DNA of 64,000 bases from Perkinsus olseni (lineage: Eukaryota; Perkinsozoa; Perkinsida; Perkinsidae): NCBI GenBank assembly GCA_013115135.1, contig JABANP010000296.1, positions 1 to 64,000 of the forward strand. Direction: 5' to 3'. Positions 51,954 through 62,925 of the stretch are shown here, one piece after another. A program made the position numbers and the translations under genes. The notes under the pieces were generated by a model. That model worked only from the letters and a program-made list of their open reading frames with translations, did not search any database and had not been told where the DNA came from. Every line of letters begins with the position of its first letter. The first letter of the stretch is position 1.

Positions 51954-54914
51954 ATGGGCTTGTATTTTGCCTGCTTGCTTGCTTCTCTCGCCTGTTTCGC
52001 GGATGCCTGCAGCTTTCTATTCGCGAACTTTCCTGTGAGCGATTTGGACGTCCAGAGGGCGAATAGATGGATGAAGCGCCGTGGACCCGACACCACAAAC
52101 GTATGGCGAGATTCGCATGGCAAGTGAGTCACGTGCAATAGCAAACTCTCTTCTGTGGTGTGATCTGACAGAGGCTCGCACTCTCCTGACATGTTCTGCC
52201 GTATCATGCTCTGCTCACAAGTTCGGCCATATCACTCATGCGCCATGGTCTTCACCGGTTTCAGATACACGTACGTTCACAATCTACTCCACATGACAGG
52301 AGAAATCGTGCAACAGCCACTGCGGTAGGCTAGTCCAACACTCAGCGGAGGGTCACCCTCCGCAGCGGAGTTATACCCTCCGAGGGTGTACTGTCTCATC
52401 AAATGTGGAATTTCCCCCAATTTTCCAAGTGACGGCTCCCAACGAGCCTTAAGGCTCCGACTAAGACACACCATGTCTCTATGGCGACAGAGGACGTTAC
52501 ACTCATGTGACACCTAAATCTTTCTAGAAAAGTGTTTCGGAAACACAACAAGAACACGAATACAGTGCTCGTGTTCTCGTCTCGTTGCATTCTAGAACGT
52601 GCACGCCAAAAAAAGAGGGTATGTCTTCTCTTCTTTTTCCAGCTCGCACAACGCGGATATGGTAGCACTGTTCAACGGTGAAATTTACAACTGGGAGGAG
52701 CTGGCGCAAGGAGACAATTCTATCATATCAGATGGCCAGGTCATTCTCCCCCTCTACAGGTCCGAGCGTCCACGCATGAACCTCGTGGAGTGTACCTCTC
52801 AGGAAACTTGGCGTCGACAAATTCGCTCGTCACCTTGATGGCGAATTTGCGATCCTGGTTCATGACCGAACGAGAAGCGAAATCACTCTGGCGGCTGATA
52901 CTTTCAGTACAAAGCCACTCTGGTGAGGCGTTTGCATTGACGGGCAGGACGACCAGCGTTCGCCACCTGCATTATACGATGTGCAGTTCGACACGATGAG
53001 TTCTATACCCGAACGACAAGCTAGTTCGTGCTGCCTTCCCTCAGGAGAGCTCTGCCGAGCTCACCAACGCCGGCATCTGTCAGGTTCGCTAGGGAAGGCT
53101 CTCGTTTCGCTGCAGCAACATACAAAAGTTCCTTAGCCGCCTTGGGGTTCGCTGTGAGTTGCTCGCCGTTTGTACAGTTTTGTATCCTCAGAGGCTTTTC
53201 AGGATGCTGATATACAAATGGTCAGTCCGAATAGTGTCCTGGTTTTCGTGGAGGGTGACTCCGGCAACGTAGACCTCTCCCATACGATAACTGTCACAGA
53301 GTTCGACATAAGGCAGTACAAGGTGACAGCCTGGCCGCTCGCCGATAGTCACTCTATCGCGCTGAGCCCATTCCTCATCAGAGGATCACTTCATATGGGA
53401 CACCGGGTGTGGTGTCGGCTTGATCAGACCGTTCACTAGAGATAGCGGGAAGCTCACCACCCTTAGAACTCGACGGAGACCGCGGCATAGGAGAGAGGAG
53501 TTAGGCTCTTGATACATCACAGATAGGCTTATATTAATATCAGTCTCAATACTATTGAGAGCTGTTTTTGCCCTCGCGTGAAGCTAGTAGCTAATGTTGA
53601 GTCAGAAGTAGCTAAAAGCTTCACGCAAGAGTGAAAATCGCTTTGATATAATTGACCTGCATACGCCATGGAGACAGATCGAACACAATGATGTATCCGA
53701 ATAAACAGTGATTGAAAGGACGGTTCGCTGAAGAGAATGTGCGTCGGACCTTCGTTCGATTGCAGAAGTCTACGGCCGACTTTGAGACCGCTTTCATCGA
53801 TGCGCTGAGGAAGAGAACGCACGCCGTTCAGCATCCTATTTTCATCGGGCTCAGCAGCGGGTAGGCTTCTGTGATTAGGGGCAATCCTGAGCAAAAATGC
53901 TGCTGTTCACACTCAGTCACGACTCGGGAGCTATCCATCTCGGCCTCTTACGCTTGGGACTGCACCACACCGCAGTGACCATTTCGGGAGACGAGGACCT
54001 CACTGTCGTTGAGAACAGGTGCGGACAACTTCAGCGTCCGCCCGATGCTCTACTAGTTCGGTAGAGCTGAGTTCCCGATTCAGGGTCAATCAAGAGTCCG
54101 ATCTTAATGAACACTGGCTGCTTGCGATTTCGAGCCGAGACGACGAGGATGAGGCCGACTGGGTGGAAGCCGAGGTTGAGCACTTCAACTACACACATGA
54201 GGCGTACCTTAGTTGCGACTTTAGCGCCCTCAAATTCGGCGATTTTTCAGTGACCTTCCGCCTTCCTTATCCGCCGACCAGGCTTCTAGAGGCCTCTCAC
54301 TCATCTGCAGGCATATGCGTGATCAGGGTGAGCACAAGGTGAACGAATACCAATACCAGCTCAGACTCGTCCCGCGCATAAACGTTCGCTCATTGCTGAT
54401 GCATCCCATGTTCAAGGCGCATTGGTGTACCTCTCGGGAACGGGAGGTGACGAAGTCTTGTCCGACTATGCCTTCAATGGCACAAGGTTCGGAGCTCAGT
54501 CGCAGTTCGGCGGCCTTTGGCCAAGGGATCTCCATAGTGTCTTCCCTTGGGGCACGCTATTTCTGAGTACGCAAAGGGACTACTTGATGAAGGAGGTGTG
54601 TGACGCACTCGCGCCCTGCAGGACTCGTCACTTCTTGCTCAGGAGCTGGTGGCCGGCTCACATGGTGTCGAAAGCCGTTACCCCTTCTTGGACCGCCGAG
54701 TGGTGCAAGAATGGCTATGGCTCTCGGCAGATGTGAAGAACTCAGCATACAAGGTTCACACTACCGGGCCCTCACACAGCATGTGCGCTCTCAGGCTCCG
54801 TTGAAAGTTCTGTTCGATACACTCAATTATCCCTATTTACCGACCAAGGTCGGCTTCTCCGTGATGTCGAGACAACTGCCCTCTGACGAGCCAGTGAGCT
54901 ACCATACTCTGTGA
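51954..54914 (+). CDS. Asparagine-synthetase-like amidotransferase with a signal peptide, multi-exon
   Basis: Exon 1 (51954-52123) reads MGLYFACLLASLACFADA, then CSFLF, and later WMKRRGPDTTNVWRDSHG. Further exons give YTYVHNLLHMTGEIVQQPL, MVALFNGEIYNWEELAQ, ISDGQVILPLY, FARHLDGEFAILVHDRTRSE, SRFAAATYKSSLAALGFA (53.1 kb), HPIFIGLSSG then HDSGAI (PP-loop, 53.86-53.94 kb), ICRHMRDQGEHK, VYLSGTGGDEVLSDYAFNG (54.43 kb), HGVESRYPFLDRRVVQEWLW (54.67 kb) and APLKVLFDTLNYPYLPTKVG before TGA 54914. This is the class II glutaminase plus asparagine synthase layout. Normally Cys follows the initiator Met; here it follows an ADA signal-peptidase site, so cleavage would expose Cys19 as nucleophile. An ER, vacuolar or secreted location is inferred. 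SGGxDS is changed to SSGHDSG. The substrate is unknown. Confidence 0.82.
53565..53635. repeat. Inverted repeat in an intron of the amidotransferase gene
   Basis: GCGTGAAGCT..TAGCTA and TAGCTA..AGCTTCACGC face each other across about 19 nt, giving a long hairpin just upstream of the exon near 53.75 kb. Confidence 0.6.
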
Positions 54915-56140
54915 TTACGAGGCAGAGTGGTTCACCTCAGACACACATATGGAAGTCCCACCTACATGCACCTCGGTTCTGTCCTCCGCCATTGCCGACA
55001 GATCTCATCTCAAAGGGAGTGCATTATGTGCGTGCATCGTAACTTGGAATCACAGTTAATTCGGCCCACTTCTGCACGGCTTTCCACGTGCTATGGAGTA
55101 CTAGCATCATCTAAGAAGATGACCCAGCTTCACGAGCACATTTTGGTGTTCACCGCGCGCCCGTTCAGTCGGCGCAATCGCTCGAACTGCCAGGCTGGAA
55201 TGCGAAGATTTTGTATCCTCACATCAGCAACATGTGCATGCCATTGTAGGCCTGCCCTGCGGGTGGAATCAGTTCTCCTTGGGGAGACAATAGATGCTCC
55301 TTCGCTACCTGTCAGAGCGGCCGTGTTCTCGTAGCGAATACCATGAGGTGCACCCGCATGGGTGAGCCAAATAGCTCTTCCTAACTCATGCTCTGGAGCC
55401 CTTCGGTGCTCATCAGGCACATGGACGGGCCAAGTAATCTGCCAAGATGCACGCCCAGAAGCAGAAGTGTGGCCGACCCTTCAACCGCCCAAACCTGTTA
55501 TAGAACACATCGACCAACTCCCTTCACCACAAACGGTAGCGGCGTAACTGGAAACTGCGTCACGTCTCAATAAGGCGTCCGACTCTCTCGACATTCGGTG
55601 AAGCAATCAACCTGGATAATCTCTTTAATGTTATTCCCTATCAGCACAATGACGTCGTGTGACACGAAACTGTGACGGCTTCCCAATCGCTTGCTGAGTG
55701 TATTACGGTTGTTCGGAGAGTTCAGTCATTACTTCTCGATATTGTTCCCGCTGTTTTTACGTCTAATCTTTACATCAGGGGACCCGAAGCGACTTGCCGG
55801 TTACATGCTCATTTCCTAGTCTTTGAGCTATTCTTGGACGTTTTGCCGCAACGTCTCGACAACTACAGTACTTTCTTCGTAACCGTTATGAACAAAGTTA
55901 TGGCCGTTATTATATAAGTCCTCGGATATGACGTCTTCGAACGATCGCCAATTTGACGATCGTTTTACCCTATTGGGTACGATGCGACCACATTCTTTTT
56001 GAATCCTATGGCAGAGGAACTCGTCTGAGTCGACGTCCCGATGGTTCAAGTTCCTGAGGGCCACGCCGTTACCCAAGTCCAACCCCTATGAGAAACCGCT
56101 GAGCCACCGCCTCTCTCACGCGGCATGCACACACAGCACA
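54915..56140. other. No confident gene
   Basis: Open stretches (for example 54927-55334) have no family features. Confidence 0.35.
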
Positions 56141-56146
56141 GACCTC

Positions 56147-58414
56147 ATGATAGATTGGCTCGAGGGTATCCGACTCACATTCTTCACGTACTGTCAGAAC
56201 GCTGTCTTGGTAGTCAAAGATGCTATGCGAGGAGCTGCCGAAGCAGCGATGGAAGGCGGCCTTGCTTCTTTTGTGAACGAGAAGATCCTACCCTCTATAA
56301 TAAGATACCACAATATACTGGCCTTCCACGATGGTCGAATGGCCACGGACTGTAAAACAGCGCGCAGAGTAGCGGGTCGGGCCATACTTTGTCCGTATCA
56401 GGTCTGGTAGGGATGTTAACCATGAGGATATTCGCGTTCGCGATTCTGACAGATCCAGAAGGCACGTCAACGAACGAATTTGATGAGTGAGCTCCCTCGG
56501 TTGTTCGGTCGAAACTGCGGGAAAAGTCGCTTCCATTTTGCAGGAAGTTCAGTCCTCAATTCGTTCAGCTCCTCGAGGATCTCACTCTGGGTGAAATCGT
56601 CATGTCCGGCTGGGCAAGAGGGCTTTTCGAATTCCTCCTGTTCGCCTTCGAGAGGCTGGGGCTGGTTGACAGAGATGCTGTCGTCGGCGCATGCTCACAA
56701 GTATGCTGCACACATTTCTCTGTGGTGCTATTATGAACGTTTGCCTTCTCGGCAGACTCGATGCTCCCGCGAGTAATCGACGTGAGCTTTACTCGCTCAT
56801 TGTCGAGTAAAAATAAATTTCCGAACAAGGTTTTTGCCCTCTTTATAGGACTTCCAAGATAGGAGCTCCCGGGCAAACTGTTATTACGAGAGAGTTCTAT
56901 CTGCGGTAGGTAATGCGTAACGGACTCTATCGCTAGAAGCACGTCCGCGAGGCCTTTCTTTCAGGCTAATGATGGAGACGTTTATCGAGTGCTGCGGGAC
57001 GTCAATGTCGAACTGTATGACACTCTTCAGGATTCGAGCTTATCAGAGTTATCAGAGCGATGCGCTTCTCGGGAACGCCGCCGCCTTTCAGAGTCCGATG
57101 AACTCGTGGTCACGGCGGGCTTCTCTTCAGATCACGCCGGTTTTGTGGAGAGCGATCTTGAAATCCTCCGCCATATTGAGACCCGAAGCAGATGTTCAAC
57201 CAGCAAGCCCATTGCTCGCTTGCCCTCTTGGAACAACTCCTTACCGCATTGAACCGAGCCGTTGGGAATGCAAAGCCCTCACACGACGATCAACATCCCC
57301 AAGCTCCTATAGGTGACTGCTGGGTTGTCGTACCAATATCGGCTGAATTGAACCTGATTGATTGAATCAGAAGACAAGAGGTGATTCACTAGGGAGAAAA
57401 CCCTGAGCTGTGAAGTGAACAGCGGAATCAGTACGCGAGTTGGGCTGGATGGGTAATTAGCTAAACTGTGTGAAAGGCCATGCAACACTCCTCATGATGA
57501 GAAGTGGATGAGAATCAGATTCTCAGAATCTCGTTCAACTTCGACGGAGGACAGGAATCCTATCCTAGATCCTATCATAGGATCTTGTCCATGAGTTTCA
57601 TTTTGCTGGAATCCCTTCGAGGCTCAACAAAGACGTCTGGAGGTCAAAGCTTGACAGTGAATTTCGACACGTTTTTCTCAACACTTCCTCGTAGATCATA
57701 TAGTACGCGGCAGGAAATCGACTGGTTCGCGAGAAATTCACCCTTGGAGTGGATACTAAGTAGTGGGATACACCTCTCAATTTCCGACCAGCCAGACATA
57801 CTGTAGTTCCACCCGGTGGAATCCACCGTTTCGTTCTCGCACCCACAGTGGCTTTTTTAAGAAAAGAAAAGAAAAGAAGAGAAAAGAAAAGAAAAGAAAA
57901 GGTTTTGTTAATGCTCGGTCTACAGGCTCTCAAAGAGGGGCTCAATACAGGGCCTCCGTCATGACATGACGCAATCCGTCAGACGGAAATCCGTCATGTC
58001 TCTGGTCGACAAGGCGTAAATGTCAATGATAGACCTCTCATGATTCTTTGCTTTCATTTGATAGAACTCTGCAGGTACTGCATATTCATGACGGATTCTA
58101 GGGCAGTTGAAACCGTCGATGTAGAGAGCATGAGCAATGCCTCGGTGGTAACGCTCACGTATGAAGCGAACAAGCTTTACTGCAAGATACTCCGTAATTG
58201 CGGCGTATATTTCAACGTAAGACCTTCATTCACTCCCTCGGGCTGTATCGTGTTTTAGGTGCCCGATCCGGTTGCCGACTACCCAGAGAGGAAGGTTGGC
58301 TGGGGCAAGATCTCGGTGATGATACGCGAGATGAGTCGGAGAGAGGAGGAATGCGAGTTCGGTGTCTCCATAGACACTGATGCCTACTTCAGTGAGCCGT
58401 GGTCTTCACATTAA
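56147..58414 (+). CDS. Unidentified multi-exon gene(s)
   Basis: I do not recognise it. Likely exons: about 56147-56250 (WLEGIRLTFFTYCQ); about 56545-56699 after ttttgcag (SPQFVQLLEDLTLGEIVMSG, GLFEFLLFAFERLGLVDRD); about 56970-57100 (DGDVYRVLRDVNVELYDTLQ); about 57190-57311 (QQAHCSLALLEQLLTALNRA before gtgact); about 58075-58218 (MSNASVVTLTYEANKLYCKI) and a terminal exon 58260-58414 after tgttttag (VPDPVADYPERKVGWGKISV, ending FSEPWSSH and TAA). The last two join cleanly and probably form one gene; whether the 56-57 kb exons belong to it is unclear. A purine-rich (AAAAG)n run lies at 57861-57901. Confidence 0.4.
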
Positions 58415-61192
58415 TGAAGTGCTACTTGAGTTCTAGCATTCAAGTTGGAATGACTCATGTTGAACTTCAAGTTGGAGTCTCTAGAATTCGCGAACACCAT
58501 GCTGAGAGGCTGAACTGAGTCACACTGTGCGGCCTCTCAGCATCGTGTGCCTCAGTCATCGACTTTCCGTACAACTCTCCGATCGAAACCGTCCGCCACA
58601 TTGTCGCTCACCATTCCAGGCTGAAATTTTCGGCTTGAACCTTTCAGGGACGCGGGAGAATCTCGATAATATCGTTGAAGACTTTGAATTAGATGGGTCC
58701 AAACTTGTGGGGATAGCAGAAGAGTTTCATCAGGAAGAGCTAGGTCAGTAGGATAATCTCTGAGGGTTTTTTTTCAATTTGTCATCGTTCAGAGTTCGAA
58801 GACCCTTTTGCCCGAGGGCATGCCATTGGTTCTTTCTTCATAGTTCGAAATGATAAAGCGGGACGGCGAATACTCCGCGACTGGTGAGCCATTAGACTCG
58901 GTGGAGCGTCCGATAAACTCGGAAGCTCTTTGTCGAAATACGACGGTCGACGAAGCCGGGCCCTGAGGTGTTCCGAGAGGGTGGGTAAACCTTTTTTTCG
59001 AAAGTGTTCCTGGGCAACACCTGAGGCGAGAAACTTGCTGCTTTCCTCCTTGACCCTACACTAATGTTGGCAGCTTTTGTGACGAGCCCTGCGCGGACAG
59101 CTTGATCACAGTATGAAGCGGTACATACGATGCCAATTGACAGCGCAATGGGGCCGCTATGCCGAGTGATGGCCGCAGTGAGGCAAGGGCTTGGCCGTAT
59201 TAAGTCCGCTATTCGGCATAGCTGTATTTCCCTCTACAGACTGTCTGTAGTGCGTCGTAACCTCGGAATTCTTCAGACGAGGGCTTGCCACTTAAGCTCG
59301 TCCGATTAGAGCGAAGAAGCTCTCGTTACATGAGTCACGTTACGTGAACAGGAGTGCAGCTTCCTCGTTAATTCCAGCGAGCCGTGTCGGAACTTTCCAG
59401 GTACGATGCTCCTGTGAAACATGATTCACACCGTAGAATGCTGAAGGAAAATCCGCAAGGACTCAACTTCTGTTGGGATACGATCGTGCATGACTCTTAC
59501 ACGGCTAAAGTACTCTGGAGCATTCACAATGGCTCCCGTTTAGACTGTGTTTGTCTTTTAGATATCTTACTTTCCGCCACATCTGTTCTCGGCCCCCCAG
59601 AGCCTGTTAGTAGAGCATAATTGGTTCAAGGACGAAGCCTTCCGTCAAAAACTGATCCGACACATTCGAGCATCCTAAGTGCTCTCTATTCGGCGTATTC
59701 AAATATCAAGTGCCTGGTCGCTCAGGTAGGGGCAGTCAGAAAGTTCTATCCCATAAGATCATGTTCTTGTTCGCGGCTCGGTGACACAGACGTATTGTCC
59801 CCTTTGTGTTTTTGAATCATTTCCCTGTGATGCCTTGCCAGCGTTGCGTACCATTCGGGAGACACCACGGAGAGTCTTCTAAACTACCGGAGCCCAGTCC
59901 TCGGGGGGACCAGATTCACGCGGGTTTCTATGAGGGACTTTCGACGCGAGTGACGATCGACGTGTTGCCGCATCCAACCACAGGCTGAGACAAGTCGAGT
60001 CACAAGCTCATTCGTGACTCGTTTCTTAGTCGATCGGTAGACATTACCAGTGCGGTGCCGCAGCAGTAGTGCGACTGTTCCCTACTCAGCGGCTGAGTCA
60101 GCCGCCACCCTGTGGGATACCTGAAATGAGACCGGAGCCGTGAGTTCACTTCGACGTCTAGTAGGCAGTCGGCAGAACAGCAGGCTGCCACTCAGTCAGT
60201 CCTCTCCCAACACTCCCACCCGACTCACTGAGTCGGACTCAGTCGCTTCGACTGTCTGGCGGTGGTTTAGAGTCTAAACTTTAGACGAAACGGGTCTTGA
60301 GATCCCCTAACTTTGGCCTGAATTCAACTTCCCGCGCGGGTCGGAGCCCGGGAACTCAGTCTCCGGTTGATGTGAGATTGACCTGCCAGCCTTAATCACC
60401 TTGTTAGAGTTGTTAGTAGAGCCATCCAGGTTCGGCCCGCCAATGTATATGCGTACACAAATGGAGTTGATCGATCTTTACGAGTTAGCTACTCTTGTAG
60501 TTGCCCCTTGTCTGACAAGGTTTGTCATATCTTGGCTCTTTCCGGCCTATCGTATCCGTCAATCGCGGACTGGTCCTACTAATACGCGACCCCGACTGGT
60601 CGCATTGGCAATGTGACATTGCTATCGGTTCATATTGAATTGAGGCCCCTCATGCCCATGTGCTCAGGAGATTGCGGTTTCGAAATCAAAGGTTGACCGT
60701 GGTGAATCTCACGGTGTGTTGAATTTGGAACTTTGACTGTGATATCCAGCTCGCGTCGCTAGTCCAGCGGGGCCAGCCTAAAGATATCTCAAGCGAGAAA
60801 AGCAGAAGGTTCGGTGTGACTTTTCTCCCTCGCCAAGATCATCTCAGTAACTTCACGTCAGAATACTACTGATCTCATGTCAGTTCAATGACCGCTCTCA
60901 ACTTTGAATACCCCGAAAATGCCACAGACAGGCGCGACACAAGACCAGGCCCTAAGATACGATCAGAAGTGTTGAGCTTGATGGAACACACTCTCGGAAA
61001 TATACTGGATCCGTAGAACAGACCAATACGAGAGTCAGAATTGGAAAAGCGTCGAGTGCCGAGCTCGAAAAGCTCGGTCATGAGTGTCAAGATAGATCAA
61101 GACGGATCAACATGGTGAGGTGGTCGGGGCAGAGTCATTCATCCGATCATCAAAATAGGGTACCCGTACTCGTGCCCCCTCGCGAGGCTTCC
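58415..61192. other. Mostly unassigned; a few exon-like pieces
   Basis: Exon-like pieces on the plus strand: about 58649-58748 after tttcag (ENLDNIVEDFELDGSKLVGI) and about 59384-59680 (NPQGLNFCWDTIVHDSYTAK, WFKDEAFRQKLIRHIRAS). The last resembles a decayed copy at 48001. Nothing recognisable in 59.99-61.1 kb. Confidence 0.3.
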
Positions 61193-61357
61193 TCAAGCGA
61201 AGAAGAGAACGCGGCCGTCACCACCGCTGCCGCCATCACCGCCACTGCCTCCACCGTTGCTACCGCCGTTACCGCCATTACCGCCGTCGCCGCCATTACG
61301 GCCAGCAGTGGCAAGGGCCATGATGAACAGCACCGTCACAAAAAGGAAGGACTTCAT
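61193..61357 (-). CDS. 54-residue secreted Gly-rich peptide (left arm)
   Basis: ATG 61357: signal peptide MKSFLFVTVLFIMALATAG, then RNGGDGGNGGNGGSNGGG, SGGDGGSGGDG, ending RVLFFA and TGA at 61193. It is exactly as long as its inverted paralogue at 62761 and shares the first 17 residues and the last six. Conserved ends around a free-running GG-x core suggest a real, selected family. Function unknown; an extracellular matrix or antimicrobial-type role would be guesswork. Confidence 0.75.
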   Translation of the reverse strand: MKSFLFVTVLFIMALATAGRNGGDGGNGGNGGSNGGGSGGDGGSGGDGRVLFFA

Positions 61358-62760
61358 GTGTATACGATAAAGTTTAACCTAATAATCAAGTTGATCCTGA
61401 ACTCGACCCTGAAACCGAAATTCACGCTTAGTCAGCCCCACTTGACGCGAGGACCTAAATTTTTGCCCGTTGAAGACTCCAAGTCGTATCCACTCTCAGG
61501 TGGATCAAGGCGGTCATGTCGTTTAGACAAGCATTGCTCAATGGGCCATGGGATCATAGGCTATGGCTCAATACAGTTCGACTCGACGTTCCCGACGTGA
61601 AACAAAGAAAAACTACATTCGGAAGGTTTGCCCTGGTTTTAGCTTATGAGAATCGATCGCGTCACACAGTGCCAGTCATCTCGTACGCATGCACTTGGCG
61701 CCACTAGACAGAGCAACAGAGTGGCATTGCGAGCCGTTCTTTGGGTTCGGCGGCGAACTAGCTACGAGTGACGACTTCGATGCAGAGTGAACCCACGGTA
61801 ATCTCGCCCTCTACAGAGACAACGAGCGAATATAAAGGCATCCATATAGAGAGCACCGGTAGACAGCACGGGGACAGCTCACGTGACAGAGATGGCGCCC
61901 TCCGCGCAGAGGACATGCGCGCCGCGAAATCTGAGGGCCGGGGATCAGCTGTAATGACTCTCATCGTCCTCTAGGGACTCTTCTCGGTGAGTCGCGAAGC
62001 TTTCTTGCTCCATAATCAAGAGAGATGACCGAGGTACCGACTGACAGAGAGAAGCTGTCCCCGAGAACTGGCACGGGCGAGCGGGGATGTAACTTGTCCC
62101 TTGACGCGTGGACGGATATACTCGCGGTCGCATTCGGGTCGTCAATTCAAAGCAGTCGATGATGACAACTCCTAGTACTGATAACAACACTTGCCTCCTT
62201 ATGAGACCGGTGGAGGGTGTTACAGCTGACCGGCTACCCTCAAGAAGCCTTGGCCGGGCCAAGTTCGGGTCGGCTCGCGTCCTCTGCGCGAACGCCCCTA
62301 GCTCTGTCACGTGAGTTGTTCCCGTGCTGTCTACGTGAGGCGCTCTATATAGATGCCTCTTTAATTCGCTCATTGGTCCCATGGACGGTGAGTTTGACAC
62401 GGTTTCACTCTGCACATTGTGTTGAGACCAGCTTCCATAGCCATCCCTCCCCCAACGCCCGGCAACGGCTCTCAATACAACTCAGTTTCTCTGATTTGTG
62501 GCGCTAAGTGCATGCGTACGAGATGACTCGTACCAGTGTGACGCGATCGATTCTCATAAGCTTAGAACAGGACAAACCCGCAAGATGTTCCCGTCATTGA
62601 CAACTTCGAGCCATAGGGAAGTTGCATTCACTTGAGAGTGAGTCACTTGGTGACTGGCACTCAGAGTGACCCCAGCTTTTCGCGGCTAGCGGCGGCAACT
62701 CAGCGGAAATTTCTGTTAGATCCTTGGGTTGATTATTAGGTTGAAGTTTATCGTATACAC

Positions 62761-62925
62761 ATGAAGTCCTTCCTTTTTGTGACGGTCCTTTTCATCATGG
62801 CCCTTGCCACTGTTGGTAGTAATGGCGGCAACGGCGGTAATGGCGGTAACGGCGGCGACGATCATGGTGGCAAAGGCGGTAGAGGAGGCGACGGTGGCAA
62901 TAGCCGTGTTCTGTTCTTCGCCTAA
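62761..62925 (+). CDS. 54-residue secreted Gly-rich peptide (right arm)
   Basis: ATG 62761: MKSFLFVTVLFIMALATVG, then SNGGNGGNGGNGGDDHGGKG, GRGGDGGNS and RVLFFA before TAA 62925. The 5' flank CGTATACACATG is identical to the left-arm copy. The His/Asp/Lys-bearing middle differs from the left-arm peptide, while signal and tail are kept. Confidence 0.78.
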   Translation: MKSFLFVTVLFIMALATVGSNGGNGGNGGNGGDDHGGKGGRGGDGGNSRVLFFA

